Assembly (NCBI GenBank): GCA_964017065.1
Contig: OZ024790.1
Span: 2,908,631-2,972,630, forward strand
Source of the DNA: Haliclona indistincta
Lineage: Eukaryota; Porifera; Demospongiae; Haplosclerida; Chalinidae
Length of the DNA stretch: 64,000 nt
Direction of reading: 5' to 3'
Shown here: positions 1 through 13,170 of the stretch, one piece after another
Position numbering within the stretch: position 1 is the stretch's first letter
Layout: each line of letters opens with the position of its first letter
Program-made: the position numbers and the translations under genes
The notes under the pieces: generated by a model
Database searches by the model: none
What the model saw: the letters and a program-made list of their open reading frames with translations, nothing else
What the model was told of the DNA's origin: nothing

Positions 1-35
1 TAAAAATTAAATTATGACATCTTATTCAAGCGCCA

Positions 36-522
36 ATGGAAGCAGGCAAAGCAAAGCATAGCAGACTCTCATCTAAATCTCTTAGAGTCCTTGAGGTGGC
101 TTTTAATAACTGCTTGCGACGTATCTGGTCCCTACCTGCTAACACTCACACTTCTATTTTGCACTGTTGTGCTAATATGTTAAGTATTTATAACCTTGTA
201 TTCTCAAGATCTGCTAAATTTATTGACAGAGCTTCTAACAGTTCGAATCTGCTTGTTCGTGCTGTTTTTCGTGATTCATCTGTTCTGGTGTATTCCTTCG
301 CTGGTCTCAATTCTGTGTTTGGGTCGCAATTTTTGAAAGTCTACCATGATGATGATAAATATTGTGCTGCTGTTGTTCGGCCTTTTTTGAAAAGGAATCT
401 TGATATTATTCATGGTATTTCTGATACTGAACTAATGCTCCGGACTATTCTAACTTCTTAATTATACTTATGCACCTATGTTGGTGTGTGTTCTCAATAA
501 TAATAATAATAATAATAATACT
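36..522 (+). mobile_element. 3' end of a non-LTR (LINE) retrotransposon
   Basis: A 141-residue frame from 36 to 461 reads like the extreme C-terminus of a LINE polyprotein: the segment beginning LRVLEVAFNNCLRRIW followed by a leucine/cysteine-rich tail is the usual pattern after the reverse transcriptase of CR1/I-type elements. The stop is followed after about 35 bp by a short (TAA)n tract at about 496-520, the sort of microsatellite tail such elements carry. No reverse transcriptase catalytic motif is present because the element either runs off the left edge or is 5'-truncated. Clade is not resolvable. Confidence 0.6.
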
Positions 523-778
523 AGACACTTTCTGTACCATGTTTACAACCTAAGTTACAAAGTCGAGCGTACAAGCCAGCTCTAGCATTCTTACTTACAA
601 CCATTACGTTCAGTAGCTCGTTCGTGACATTTGCATGGTCACAACAGGTGTGCAGCGTGTTTACTGCAGCCAATACAGCGTGATTTCAAGGCGAACGTTC
701 GTAGCTTATGAATATTAATTGATTCTGCCGTGCGTTTCTGTAATCTGATTGGACCTCAAGAATCCCTGCGCTGTGACC

Positions 779-2004
779 AAAGCATCCACGAACAGTCGTG
801 AAATTCTCCTGGCATGTGCCTTTTGAGCTTTGTTTTTAGCGTAACGGCGATCTAAGTTCCGCGATTTCTCGATCGTGATCCATTGTCAGCTTACTGTTAG
901 ACGCCATTATTGTGATTGCGCAATACGCACGTGACGCACGCAGTTACCTGGGTCAATACTTGTATCCCCAGGAAGTAGTTCTACTTCCTGGGAGATATAT
1001 GTATATCCACCAGGAAGTAGTTCTACTTCCTGAGGGATATATATCGCCCAGGAAGTCAGCTGACATCAAAAAGTTACCTCCCACTTACCCTTTCCATATG
1101 AACGGAGGAGACTTCACATAGTGTAAATTTGCCTTTGACAAGATTGCGGCGATTTTATAGCACTAAAGTTTCATGACACTTGTGGGACTCAAATAGTGCG
1201 AAGAAATGGTTTCTTGAATTTGTGGACAACAAAATAACACAGTCATAATCATGTAAGGGGAAATATAAATGCAGACAGCATTTTAAAGCATTTGGAGCGC
1301 GAACCAAGCTAGTTTGGAGGGCCAAGCTCAAGCTTAGCAAAGGACGCCGTGTGGATCACTATCACGGAGAACACACACCCGGCATTTGTCTGGAGTCTTC
1401 GAAGAACGGTAAGCTCGTGTAGGATTGCCATTCTGTACTTGCCAGATGATTATAACCTATAATTATAATTATAGGTCTACAAACAAGTGTGGGCGGGGCT
1501 CGTATGCACTGCATGCATTCGTAGGCGACTAGGCAGACCTGGTGGAAACAAAGACTTCTCCGTACATGCATGATATTGAACTGCACTTCACTAAAAAGAA
1601 AAAAAGGACACAAACAAGAAATTAAATAGATTTCTATCGAAATCAAAAGGATGTAGTGATGAAGGAATCTAGCACTGGTTCACAATGTAAACCGACAAGG
1701 AACAAGCATAGAATGATTGACTTGCTATAGCTAGATCCCTACATCAGTGGCAGTACATAAGATCAATATTTTGTCACAAGCTGAATTCTATTCAAAGTGT
1801 CAGTCAACAGTAAATAGCTTAACTAGCTATAGTCTGGCCACAGCAGCCACTGATGTAGGGATCTATGGTCTGTTAGCAAGTCAATCGTGTTACCATTCTA
1901 TGCTTGTTTCTTGTTGGTTTACATTGTGAACCAGTGCTAGATTCCTTCATCGATCACTACATCCTTTTGATTTCGATAGAAATCTTTCAAGTTTAATTTC
2001 TTGT
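779..2004 (+). mobile_element. Left-truncated copy of the TA-flanked composite element
   Basis: The block starting near 785 (AACAGTCGTGAAATTCTCC) recurs in the same order at about 7540, 16387 and 21541. It is followed by the 'cggagaacacac' block, the 'gtgggcggggctcgtatgcac' block and finally a foldback whose arms are 1614-1740 and 1845-2004. The arms contain GATTTCTATCGAAATC and its partner and mirror each other across a short loop. The left end and TTTC tract present in the complete copies are missing here. No coding potential is seen. Inserted material at 960-1060 is noted separately. Confidence 0.65.
966..1056. repeat. Paired palindromes with ETS-like cores
   Basis: Two near-identical palindromes of the form CAGGAAGTAGTTCTACTTCCTG lie about 40 bp apart (around 968-991 and 1008-1031), with a further CCAGGAAGT at about 1048. 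CAGGAAGT/ACTTCCTG matches the ETS-factor consensus, but no gene start is close by, so regulatory use is only a possibility. The other copies of this composite repeat lack the block, so it is private to this copy. Confidence 0.35.
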
Positions 2005-2086
2005 ACCACGAACGACTCGGAGAACTTGAGAGTGCGTTTCTTTTGCTTACGCCTTAGATACCAGTTACTCATGGCTATACTCTAAA

Positions 2087-2233
2087 TAAGTTAGACGCCT
2101 CGGCCAATGGGATCTACGCGGTATACAAACCCTCGAGTTGCCATAGAACCCTCGCGCTACCCGCTCGGGTTCTATATGGCTTCCTCTCGGGTTTCTATAC
2201 CGCGTAGATCCCATGGCCTCGGCGTCTAACTTA
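2087..2233. repeat. 147-bp foldback element (MITE-like)
   Basis: The terminal inverted repeat TAAGTTAGACGCC (2087-2099) pairs with GGCGTCTAACTTA (2221-2233). Pairing continues inward through GGGATCTACGCGGTATA and its complement, then through 'gaaccctcg' and 'ctcgggttc'. No coding sequence. It is probably a non-autonomous DNA element; no clear target duplication can be read. Confidence 0.55.
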
Positions 2234-2795
2234 TATGTAGAAGAGATTTAGTGCTTAAATCTTGCCTATACAATACTTGGGCAAAATTTAGTGCAACACG
2301 GTCACCGAACACAGCACTAAAATTCCGTTATAAGAACGGAGAAAGTTAGTCAGTGCAACTGGTCAGTGACCAACCCCACAGCAGTTATCAATGCCACCAT
2401 GCACTAAATCTCTCCCAAATGGTTTACGAATGTGACAATTTCTCACGGAATTAACCTCCAATTACTAGGACGTCGATGCTGTATCCATACATGACTAATA
2501 CACATGCATTACTAGTATTGGTTCTTCTAATTTGTGCATTATAGCAACACGTAGGACAGTACTATCACTAGCACTGTACAGCTGTGTGGTGTAGAAACAT
2601 ACAGATCGTCTTTTGCTTTGTAAGTATTAACGTATTGCTACATTCCAGATTCCAGTTCGTGCACAGATTCTTTTTTCCAGGTTTATCAAGTCCCTAGATT
2701 TCATGTAGAGGATGATTACACTGGTTGGTCGCTCCTTTCCTTTTACGGGCTCCCGGCCGTATCACAATAGTTAGCCGGCTAGAATTGGAGAGGGT

Positions 2796-2807
2796 ACGCA
2801 TGCGCAA
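2796..2807 (+). promoter_or_regulatory. NRF1-like site upstream of the TRAF gene
   Basis: ACGCATGCGCAA about 100 bp before the TRAF start resembles the palindromic NRF1 element (GCGCATGCGC), a common core-promoter motif of animal genes. A perfect 16-bp version lies upstream of the ankyrin-ROC gene at 41751-41766. Seen only as a motif match. Confidence 0.35.
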
Positions 2808-2906
2808 TAAGAGCTTTGTGTAGTAAGCGCGCGCGCAACGCATAACGCCGTGCTAGCCGCACGCTGACATGGTGGAGGCGGGGCTGAATGTTTCTATGTA
2901 TAGGTC

Positions 2907-4628
2907 ATGGCTGTGGAATTTCACTTCGTAACAGAGCCTCCTAAAAATCGCTTCTGTCCCGTTTGCTTCGAGCTACTGATCGACCCTTTCTTGAATGATT
3001 GTGGTCATCATGTTTGCCGGAAATGTCGTACACGACTCCTCGCAGACGGTAATAACGAGTGCCCAGAATGTCGTGAGAAGGATGTCCTGTCCAGTGCTCG
3101 CCTCAACAAGTTCCTCCAGCGTGAGATTAATGACCTCAAGGTTCGTTGCCAACACCACAAAGAAGGCTGTAGATGGACAGGAGAGGTGCGGGACCTCCAG
3201 AAACATCTTGATCCTGACAAGAGGGAATGTGACTACATCTTCCTGCCTTGCTCCTTTGGTTGTGGTAAGGAAATGCGAAGTGGTGCCATGAGGGAACATA
3301 TGACAATTCGCTGTCCTGGACGTCAGATAAGCTGCAAGTACTGCTCCTACTGCAGTTCGTACGATATCGTCACAACTAAGCACCTCCCTATCTGCCTTCA
3401 GGTTCCCGTGACCTGTCCCAACAACTGCAAGAAGGAGGGACTCAAGAGACAACAAATTGAAGCACATATCGATGAGTGTCCTCTACAAGTAATTTCTTGT
3501 CCTTTTAACAGTGCTGGTTGCACTGTGAAGTTGCCTCGTAATGAGATGAAGAAGCATGAAGCTGCTGCTGTCTGTGAGCATCTTCGATTATTGATGAAGT
3601 TACATCTCAATCAGGAGACCACTACTCCTCTTGCAGCTACGATACCCCCGCAATTTCTATATAATCAAGTACCAATGGAGTTCATCATCAGCAATTTCAG
3701 TGAGAAGCGAGAAGCTAATAAGGAGTGGGTCAGTTCACCATTTTATACTCATAACAGAGGCTACAAGTTTCGTCTCAAGGTTTACACCAATGGTAATGGT
3801 GCAGCCAGTGGTTCTCACCTTTCATTATATGCTCAACTTATGAGAGGAGAATATGATGATGAGTTAGAATGGCCATTTGAAGGAGATGTCACATTTCAGC
3901 TTCTTAACTGGAGAGAGAATAAGAGTCATCGCTCACACACAGCATCCTTCAGTAACTACTCAGATCCTGATGGTATACGCAGCTTTCGTGTCACTACCAA
4001 AGAGACTGCAAGTGGTTATGGCAAAGCTAAATTTATTTCACATTCTAGGCTGGCGTACGATCATTCTTCCAACACAGAATACTTGGTTGACGACCACCTC
4101 AAGGTTAGAGTCGATGCAGTTTTCTACTCCACACCTCTCCTCTCTTTAACCCCAGCATGGCAGGACCCTCTCATCAGCATCTATTCTGGGGCTCACTTCA
4201 CCTTATCAGAGTATTCCAAACGCAAGCAGTTCAACAACGAACACTACAGTCCACCATTTACTAGCAGGCCACAGGGTTATAAATTGTGCCTCAGAGTGCA
4301 TGCCAATGGTAATCTTGGTGCTAAGGGCAGCCACTTGTCAATTTATGCTATAATCATGAAAGGCCAGCATGATGACAGCCTCCAGTGGCCTTTCACAGGC
4401 ACCATCATCATTGAGCTCCTCAACTGGTTGGATGACAAGGAACACTACAAGAAGACGCTCTCAATTGGTACGAATGATAACTTTGTTAGAGTTACTAATG
4501 GTCAGTATGGAAACAATACCGGTTATCCAAAGTTCATCTCCCATTCCTCTCTTAACTCAAGTCTTGACACTCGATACCTTTACCAGGACTGCATTCGTGT
4601 GAGGGTACAAGCCATGGCCAATAACTAA
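2907..4628 (+). CDS. TRAF-like RING E3 ligase/adaptor with two MATH domains
   Basis: 573 residues in one exon. A C3HC4 RING finger is visible at C17, C20, C32, H34, C37, C40, C52 and C55. It is followed by Cys/His-rich TRAF-type zinc fingers (about 80-225, e.g. CQHHKEGCRWTG and CPFNSAGC). Two C-terminal meprin/TRAF-homology (MATH) domains follow, at about 255-410 and 415-570. Each contains a matching pair of blocks (GYKFRLKVYTNGNGAASGSH and GYKLCLRVHANGNLGAKGSH, then PKFISHS-type ends), so they are an internal duplication. Known TRAFs are cytoplasmic adaptors that bind receptor tails through MATH and carry ubiquitin-ligase activity through RING; that role is inferred here. Canonical vertebrate TRAFs have one MATH domain after a coiled coil; no long coiled coil is evident here. 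The first ATG gives a full N-terminus before RING. Confidence 0.85.
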   Translation: MAVEFHFVTEPPKNRFCPVCFELLIDPFLNDCGHHVCRKCRTRLLADGNNECPECREKDVLSSARLNKFLQREINDLKVRCQHHKEGCRWTGEVRDLQKHLDPDKRECDYIFLPCSFGCGKEMRSGAMREHMTIRCPGRQISCKYCSYCSSYDIVTTKHLPICLQVPVTCPNNCKKEGLKRQQIEAHIDECPLQVISCPFNSAGCTVKLPRNEMKKHEAAAVCEHLRLLMKLHLNQETTTPLAATIPPQFLYNQVPMEFIISNFSEKREANKEWVSSPFYTHNRGYKFRLKVYTNGNGAASGSHLSLYAQLMRGEYDDELEWPFEGDVTFQLLNWRENKSHRSHTASFSNYSDPDGIRSFRVTTKETASGYGKAKFISHSRLAYDHSSNTEYLVDDHLKVRVDAVFYSTPLLSLTPAWQDPLISIYSGAHFTLSEYSKRKQFNNEHYSPPFTSRPQGYKLCLRVHANGNLGAKGSHLSIYAIIMKGQHDDSLQWPFTGTIIIELLNWLDDKEHYKKTLSIGTNDNFVRVTNGQYGNNTGYPKFISHSSLNSSLDTRYLYQDCIRVRVQAMANN

Positions 4629-5463
4629 CCCTCTGGTTCACATAATGAAGTATAAATATGCATATTCTTGGTGTCTCAGTTTACTCTTTTTTTAAGTACC
4701 TATAGTTTTGCTACATTGAACTTGGTTTTATCACTAACAGTAACTGTACAATTTCTTCAATCTGTTATATACGTACGAAAATATTATGGCTCAAGATAAA
4801 GTGTATTCTTTGATTTGAAAATACTGTGAATGCTATGAACATTGTATTATTGTTATTTTTCCCTTTTTTCCTGCACCTTAGTGCAGCTACTTATGTTTTA
4901 TTCGATATCCTTGCATATAGCTGGAAGGTTTTGCTCATGCAGTATTGCGTTTAATACATTCTCCTCTCTATGTCCTCTCCGCAAGTGGCAAATACTCTCA
5001 AAGCCCATGTAGTCAGTACGTCATAGTAACTGTATTTGACAGGGACATATCCCTTGCATGCTTGATCCAATTCCTCCTCTGTAGATACAGCAAAACGAGA
5101 TTGACTTCAGTGGTGACTTAATGACAGAGACTTTTTGGGGGAGATGAAATGGGATTCTTAAAGTCGTCATCAGACAAGAATTATTGATCTAGACTGCTTA
5201 TTAATGACGTGGTTGAGTAATGACATCAATGGTTACCATGGTATCAATGACACCATTCATCTAATGGCTCAAACCAGTTAATCAGTATGGAGGGAGGTGT
5301 GCTATGGTGTATATCAAGAAGCAGCTTTGATAGCAGCCGCTGAGGGACGAAGCCCCAAGGGCTGCTATCATAACTGCTTCATCATAGACCCAGGTCATAG
5401 TGCACCTCCCACCTTACATTAACTAATGCAGACTTCACTGGCTGTGATAACAAAAAGTGGTAA
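4629..5463. other. Intergenic region with a small coding-like relic
   Basis: Mostly AT-rich sequence without a gene. On the minus strand a 51-codon open stretch (4951-5106) begins SQSRFAVSTEEELDQ. It faintly resembles the N-terminal helix region of Crypton-type or KIAA1958-like recombinase genes, but is too short to assign. No other gene is seen. Confidence 0.25.
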
Positions 5464-5796
5464 GTACATGTTTATATTATGATCTGGTTTCATAGTATAA
5501 AAGTACAATGACTCCTGAAATTATATAAACTTTCAATTTAAAGCATGTCTAGACAGCTAAGTCCTTCCTTTTCAAAGTAAACAAAATAACTTCTATACTA
5601 AGTGTTCGCACGGTGATAACACCGATTGCATAAAAGTGACACAGTTATGACGGCATTAGTAGCACCAAGTGTCAAAACTGAAGTTGTAGAACACCACTAC
5701 AATCACGATATCTAAACTACAGAAGAGACTCAGTGACTGAAGAAGTGAATCGCGAGATATAAGACTACATCGATCGGCTTTTAAACTAAACTGACA
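5464..5796 (+). promoter_or_regulatory. Repeated 5' module of the class I PLAC8 genes
   Basis: Blocks such as 'attagtagca', GAAGTTGTAGCACACCAC and 'atctaaactac' recur directly upstream of PLAC8 copies at about 12030, 18487, 27950 and 31721. A diverged version precedes the FN3-receptor gene at about 32920-33112. Conservation across copies and the position immediately before the start codon suggest promoter plus 5' UTR. The exact transcription start is not visible. Confidence 0.5.
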
Positions 5797-6292
5797 ATGA
5801 GTGACTGGTCATATCCTTTGTTTTCTGGCTGCTTTAGTGACCCAAAAATATGTGAGCATTAATTTCTGTCACCTTGTGGATATTTCTAATATTGATTTAC
5901 AGGTATGCTGTCTTGGTTCTGCCCTTGCATTGCTATAACCTATGTTGCTGAGGCTGTGGGTAAGCCTCAAATTGGAGCAATGATGGCTAATCCACTTCTT
6001 GGCCTCCTACCATTACTTATTATCCATTGCTGTAGCAGGATCTACCTCAGAAACAGGCTTAGGAATCAGAAGGGCATTAAGGTATGCTAAATTATTGTGA
6101 TGTGACAGTTTTACATTTACTATGCTGACCCAAGGGAAGCCTCTGCTTGGACTGCATGTATGTCTACTTCTTGCCTGGCTGCAGTTTAGTACAGGAAATC
6201 AAGGCAAGTGAAACAGTGTATCAATATTTTTCATCTTTATTTGTACACAGGAGACAAAAGAGCCTGGTGGGGAATCCATGGCACGAGAGTAG
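5797..6292 (+). CDS. PLAC8-domain protein, copy A (class I), four exons
   Basis: Exons 5797-5851, 5903-6081, 6135-6203 and 6251-6292 give 114 residues. The order matches the PLAC8/cornifelin family: the start MSDWSYPLFSGCFSDPKIC, then the SWFCPCIAITYVAE core with the CPC signature, a hydrophobic segment (LLGLLPLLIIHCC), R-rich IYLRNRLRNQKGIK, and a final Cys-rich exon ending in QEIK. Family members are small Cys-rich, usually membrane-associated proteins of varied roles (organ size, metal transport, immunity); no specific role is claimed. Introns are 51-53 bp, and 47 bp for the last one. That last intron has a GC donor (GCAAGT). The exon model is inferred from splice signals and agrees across eight paralogues. 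Confidence 0.75.
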
Positions 6293-6469
6293 AGCATTCT
6301 CTAGCATTCTGCAAACAGTGTTCTTAGACAGCAATCATGAGTACAGTAGTCTTGTGTAGCTTGTTTTACAATAGCTGTAGTAACTTTGTGAATTTTAAAC
6401 GTTATTAATTGCACACACATGAAAAACATAACAAAGGATGCAAGTTAGGCATTTCTGGTAAATTGTTAT

Positions 6470-8451
<1,982 letters not shown>

Positions 8452-8670
8452 AGCAATGTATACTAGCATGCATGGAATTGTATAACACGATTGACTTGCT
8501 AACAGACCATAGATCCCTGATTAATAAGCACTACAACTACTTAGTCCATACTACTTAATATTCATCTAATAACATACTAATATTCAATATTCACTATTCA
8601 CCTTTTTGTTCAGCATAACGTTAAGGTTCGTTTTTTTAACTTAAATAGTAAACTGTCAAAGTCTACTTAC

Positions 8671-8847
8671 ACATATATCTCTTCTTCCCTCCTCCTCCCT
8701 CTTCCCCCTCCCTCCTCCTCCCTCATCCCTCACCCCTCTCTCCCCCTCCCTCACCCCCTCTCTCTTCCTCCCTCCCCCTCTCTCCCTCCCCCTCTCTCCC
8801 TCCCCCTCTCTCCCTCCCCCTCTCTCCCTCCCCTTCCCTCCCCCTCC
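8671..8847 (+). repeat. CT-rich low-complexity tract, copy 1
   Basis: Runs of CTCCCTCC/CCCTCTCT about 175 bp long. The same tract with the same flanks recurs at 15673-15777 and 28976-29121, so it belongs to the duplicated PLAC8 segment and varies in length between copies. Confidence 0.85.
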
Positions 8848-9376
8848 AGTAGATTGCATTACTACTCCTAAACACACCACTCAACATTACATATGAAAAC
8901 ATGTATGATAAATATATTGTACTACCTATTCCACATGACTTTTGCATGCAAACAAATTCTCTGATCACAGCATCATTTTATCCATTTTCTAGTTGTCATG
9001 TATTATAATTGTGCAAAGTCTAGGCCACAGGTTAATTTTCTGTTTCTGGTCCACCCAGTTGAATAAAAATTACCAGGCTACTAGGCTGTTTATTTAAAAA
9101 AATTAACTAAGTAGTCGAAATTCAACATGTTATCCTACAGGCTCTGTCCATTTTAAGAATTTTAAGGTACTGTTGTGTTGTTGTGGTAGCCAAATTTGAT
9201 TTTGTTGAGTGTTATATCTTCAAAACTGTTGTGGTAAATTAAAAATGCTTTTTCATAGTGACACTTCAGCATAAAAGAGTCAGGCTGAGTGGTGTTAAAC
9301 TCATAAACACTCCTATTATCTTAAGTTTGTTTACAAGTCTTCTTTGCCCTTTGTCGCCTTTTGTAATAAGCTGACA

Positions 9377-10193
9377 ATGAGTTACTGGTCTAATCCATTA
9401 TGTGGCTGCCTTAGTGATCCCAAATTATGTGAGCTAGGTTTGTCAGTCACCTTGTGGATATTTTTGTTGATTTACAGGTATGTTATCTTGGTTCTGCCCT
9501 TGCATTGCTATAAGCTATGTTGCTGAGGCTGTGGGTAAGCCTCACTCCATTGGCAGGATCTACTTGAAAGAAAAGGTAAGAACCCAGAAGGGCATTAAGG
9601 TGTGCTAAATAATTATTGATTGTGATTGTTTTGCTATGCTGACCTAAGGGAAACCTCTGCTTGGACTGCATTAGCCTCGTAGCCAGGCCTGCTCCATTTA
9701 TTGAGCTGAAGGCCTGGTACACACAGTTTGCGCATGCGTGTAATTAAAAAACACGTGCGTGTCTCGCTTGCTCTGATTTTAGCGCGATGCTTACTATTTC
9801 AGCTCACAACGTCGCGTACTGGACACAAATCAGCTAAACATACCTTACAAAATGAGTGTCGGCCGTGCGGAAGTTCGCTATGCACTATCTACCTTGTGTT
9901 CATCACGTGGCTAGCCAAGTAACACGTAGAAATGTACGGTAAGTATCTGCGTTTTAACCGGGTGTTGGATAAATTAAACGCAAGCGCGAACCGTGTGTAC
10001 CAGGCCTTCAGCTCAATAGAGCAGGCCTGGGTACGAGGCTAGGACTGCATGTGTGTCTACTTCTGCTCTAGCTGCAGCCTGGTACGTACAGGAAATCAAG
10101 GTAAGTGAAACAGTATCAGTGAATTTTTCAAACTTTGCTTGTGCACGGGAGACAAAAGAGCCTCGTGGCCAAACCATGGCACGAGAGTAGAGG
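9377..10193 (+). pseudogene. PLAC8-domain pseudogene, copy B (class II)
   Basis: Exon 1 (9377-9428) and exon 2 (9478-9599) are readable and keep the SWFCPCIAISYVAE core, but exon 2 lacks about 19 codons covering the hydrophobic segment. Exon 3 is split by a 370-bp MITE (9672-10041). The acceptor of exon 4 has changed from CACAG to CACGG near 10149. Three independent lesions make a functional product unlikely. Intron 3 keeps a GT donor (GTAAGT), as in the other class II copies. Confidence 0.8.
9672..10041. mobile_element. 370-bp MITE with 9-bp target duplication
   Basis: Terminal inverted repeats of about 50 bp begin TAGCCTCGTA and continue CCAGGCCTGCT at both ends. The element is flanked by the direct duplication GGACTGCAT (9663-9671 and 10042-10050). 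It interrupts PLAC8 copy B exon 3, where intact paralogues show the uninterrupted site. A 9-bp duplication is typical of Mutator-like elements, so this is most likely a non-autonomous MULE; superfamily is inferred. Relatives lie at 41205-41274 and 51507-51712. Confidence 0.8.
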
Positions 10194-10482
10194 ATTCTCT
10201 AGCATTCTGCAAACAGTGTTCTTAGACAGCAATCATGAGTACAGTAGTGTTGTGTAGCTTGTTGTAAAATAGCTGTAGTAACTATGCGAATTTTAAACGT
10301 TATTAATCACACACACATGAAAAACATAACAAAATGTGCAAGTTAGACATCTCTGGTAAATTGTTATAGCAACCGTGCATGGAATGGTAACACGATTGAC
10401 TTGCTAACAGACCATAGATCCCTGATTAATAAGCGCTGCAACTACTTAGTCCATACTACTTAATATTCATCTAATAACATAC

Positions 10483-10983
10483 TGTGACTCCCTATGTAGG
10501 GTTGAGCGGGAAAACAAGATGGCGGCTACATACAATTTATTCGCGTTTAAACGCTGATATTTCGCCTGTTGATGAATTTTATACGTCCAAAGACACTTAG
10601 ATCTGCTCTCTGGCGTTGCCCCATCTTACAGTAGCAGGGAGATTGCTACCTGCCAGGAGAATTTCACGACTGTTTGTGGGTGTTTTGGTATCGGCACTGC
10701 ACGCGTGAAGGCGCTAGGCCAGTTGAAGAAAGAAATAAGAAAGCTGAGATGACGAAACTCGATTTTCACCGTTTCCAGGTTCGGCACTTTAGTAACAATT
10801 TCGAGCAATCACTTTGCTACTGTAAGATGGGGCAACGCCAGAGAGCAGATTTAAGTGTCTAAAGACGTATAAAATTCATCACCAGGCGAAATGTCAGCGT
10901 TTGAACGCTAATACATTGTATGTAGCTGCCATCTTGTTTTGTCGTTCATCCCTACATAGGGAGTCACTACCGTGCCTCCCTAA
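10483..10983. mobile_element. Foldback made of two left halves of the composite element
   Basis: The left half of the composite element (CCCTATGTAGGG, then AAGATGGCGGC, the 'cgctgatatttcgcc' block and 'ggcgttgcccc') is present once forward and once inverted, meeting around 10650-10780. The right edge reads GGAGTCACTACCGTGCCTCC. The centre holds the imperfect AAAG-rich seed from which the long TTTC tracts could have grown. Confidence 0.6.
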
Positions 10984-11229
10984 TACATAAATATTAACAT
11001 TACTGAGAAAACGCACGACGCTCCAGTCCCCGCACACCGGGCCGTCGCGATTATTTCACCGTCGCGATTATTTTCCTCGCGCCAGTAGTAAGGCGTTCGG
11101 CAATAAGCTATAAAACGGCTTGTTTAAATACAATCGCCTAAGATTATTAAGTGTCATTTGTAAATGTGATTTTCACACTTTTCCCCTCATGAGATTCCTT
11201 AGGACTTTTTATCAGTGAATGTGGATATG

Positions 11230-11837
11230 TTAACCCTTTAAGCCCTTATGACGCCTTTAGGCGTAATAATTGACTCCACCTACTCTACACGTCATAAATA
11301 GTGCAAAAAGTGCTCTAGAAAGTTCAAATCAAGTTTAATTGCAAAAGATGACTTTACCTGAAAAAAACCCACTGTTTTTCGGCGTGCCCTCCCCACTAAA
11401 ACGTATAGCATGGGGGGAATTTCAAAGGAGGGTTCCCCCGTTACCCCGGGGTTCAAAAGGGGGGAGCCCCTCGCCACTTTTGGCATTTTTAAGGCTTCAG
11501 GATGCCTGGAAATGCATACTTGGGCCTAGAATATGGTCTGAACTATGCTGTTTGCTCACCTGGACACCACCAGGTTTTTGTATCAGACACCAGGGCTAAA
11601 CGAAGACCAAAATTGACTGAAAAATGACGAGGTCGCAGCACTTAAGCGGCTTCAGTTCCGAAGTGGGAGTGGCCAACTCAGAGTTTAGTACATGGTCGTA
11701 AACTTTGACATGCCTGGAAAAAACAGTACTAGTTTGGAACAGCTAGCGTACTGCATGTTGTAGAAAATCGCAAGACAAACTGTCAGTTTAGAGCAACTCA
11801 AATTTTCGTCCAAATAATTCAGCAATTAAAGGGTTAA
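11230..11837. mobile_element. piggyBac-like MITE (TTAA target)
   Basis: A 608-bp interval bounded by TTAACCCTTTAA on the left and AATTAAAGGGTTAA on the right. TTAA targets with CCCTTT ends are the signature of piggyBac-type elements. No transposase is seen. The interior contains GC-rich stretches (e.g. 'ccccgttaccccgggg' near 11438) and no reliable reading frame. Confidence 0.6.
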
Positions 11838-12154
11838 GGAAACAAATGCAGTTGAGTTTGTTTTTGTTGCAATTAGTGTGAGGTTCACCCAATATTTCAA
11901 TAAATTTACTGGACTATAATTTGGCACAGTACTGCTGTTACACACATAATGTGTCGTTTATGCTTGACATGCTTTTAGTGTCAATCTTGGGTTTGACACA
12001 TCGCAATGTGCCAATGTGATACACCACAATTTACTGTATGAAGTTGTAGCACACCACTACAATCACGATATCTAAACTACGGAAGAGAGTCAGTGACTGA
12101 GGAAGTGAATCACGAGATAAGACTACATCGATCAGCTTTTAAACTAAACTGACA

Positions 12155-12650
12155 ATGAGTGACTGGTCATATCCTTTGTTTTCTGGCTGCTTTAGTGACC
12201 CAAAAATATGTGAGCAATAATTTCTGTCACCTTGTGGATATTTCTTGTTGATTTACAGGTTTTTTGTCTTGGTTCTGCCCTTGCATTGTTGTAAGCTATG
12301 TTGCTGAGGCTGTGGGTAAGCCTCAAGTTAGAGCAAAGATAACTGATTTACTAATTATTGGCCTCCTACCATTCCTTATCATCCATTGCTGTACCAGGAT
12401 ATACCTAAGAAACAGGCTTAGAAATCAGAAGGGCATTAAGGTATGCTGAATTATTGCAATGTGACCGTTTTACACGTACTATGCTGACCTAAGGGAAACC
12501 TCTGCTTGGACTGTATGTATGTCAACTTCTTCCCTGGCTGCAGCTTAGTACAGGAAATTAAGGCAAGTGAAACAGTGTATTAATATTTTTATCTTTACTT
12601 GTGCACAGGAGACAACAGAGCCTGGTGGGGAATCCATGGCACGAGAGTAG
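12155..12650 (+). CDS. PLAC8-domain protein, copy C (class I), four exons
   Basis: Exons 12155-12209, 12259-12440, 12494-12562 and 12609-12650 give 115 residues. The CPC core reads FLSWFCPCIVVSYVAEAVGK, followed by a hydrophobic segment LLIIGLLPFLIIHCC and the basic stretch RIYLRNRLRNQKGIK. Its loop is more divergent than in copy A (VRAKITDLLI instead of IGAMMANPL), suggesting an older duplicate or relaxed constraint. Intron 3 has a GC donor. About 100 bp downstream a Harbinger element has inserted in the 3' region. Function unknown beyond family membership. Confidence 0.72.
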
Positions 12651-13170
12651 AGCATTCTCTATCATTCTGCAAACAGTGCTCATAGACAGCAATCATGAGT
12701 ACAGTAGTCTTGTGTAGCTTGTTGTACAATAGCTGTAGTAACTTTGTGAATTTTATACTGCGTTCACACAGGCATGTGAAGCGAGCCAGCCCAGGTCGAC
12801 GCGGATCGCTGGCTCGCGTTCATGCAGCGTTCACACAGGATCGTGCCGATCCGAGCCACTAGCCAATTCGGTGTCTCCGCCTTCTCATATTAAGGCGGTA
12901 ACTTCCTGCTACGTTCCATTCGCGCACGTGCACTGAATCATGGCGAACAACGTGCGTAGTTTGCTGCTCCCTCAACCATTGACCATGATGTCGTCAGCCT
13001 CCTCTATTCTCTCGGTGACTACTCAGCCATCCATTCGTCGAAGAATCATCATGAATCGACAGCGATCTTTTAGAAGACGCTTTCTTCAGCGACGGCAGAG
13101 GTCCAGGAGGATGGTTCAACTGCTGCTTGCCCCGCTCGGCTTGCCCTATGTTACGCTTCTAGTCTAGTTG

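Noticed and set aside
2973..3467. 164-residue minus-strand frame
   Set aside because: It lies wholly opposite the RING/zinc-finger coding exon and shows no recognisable motif.
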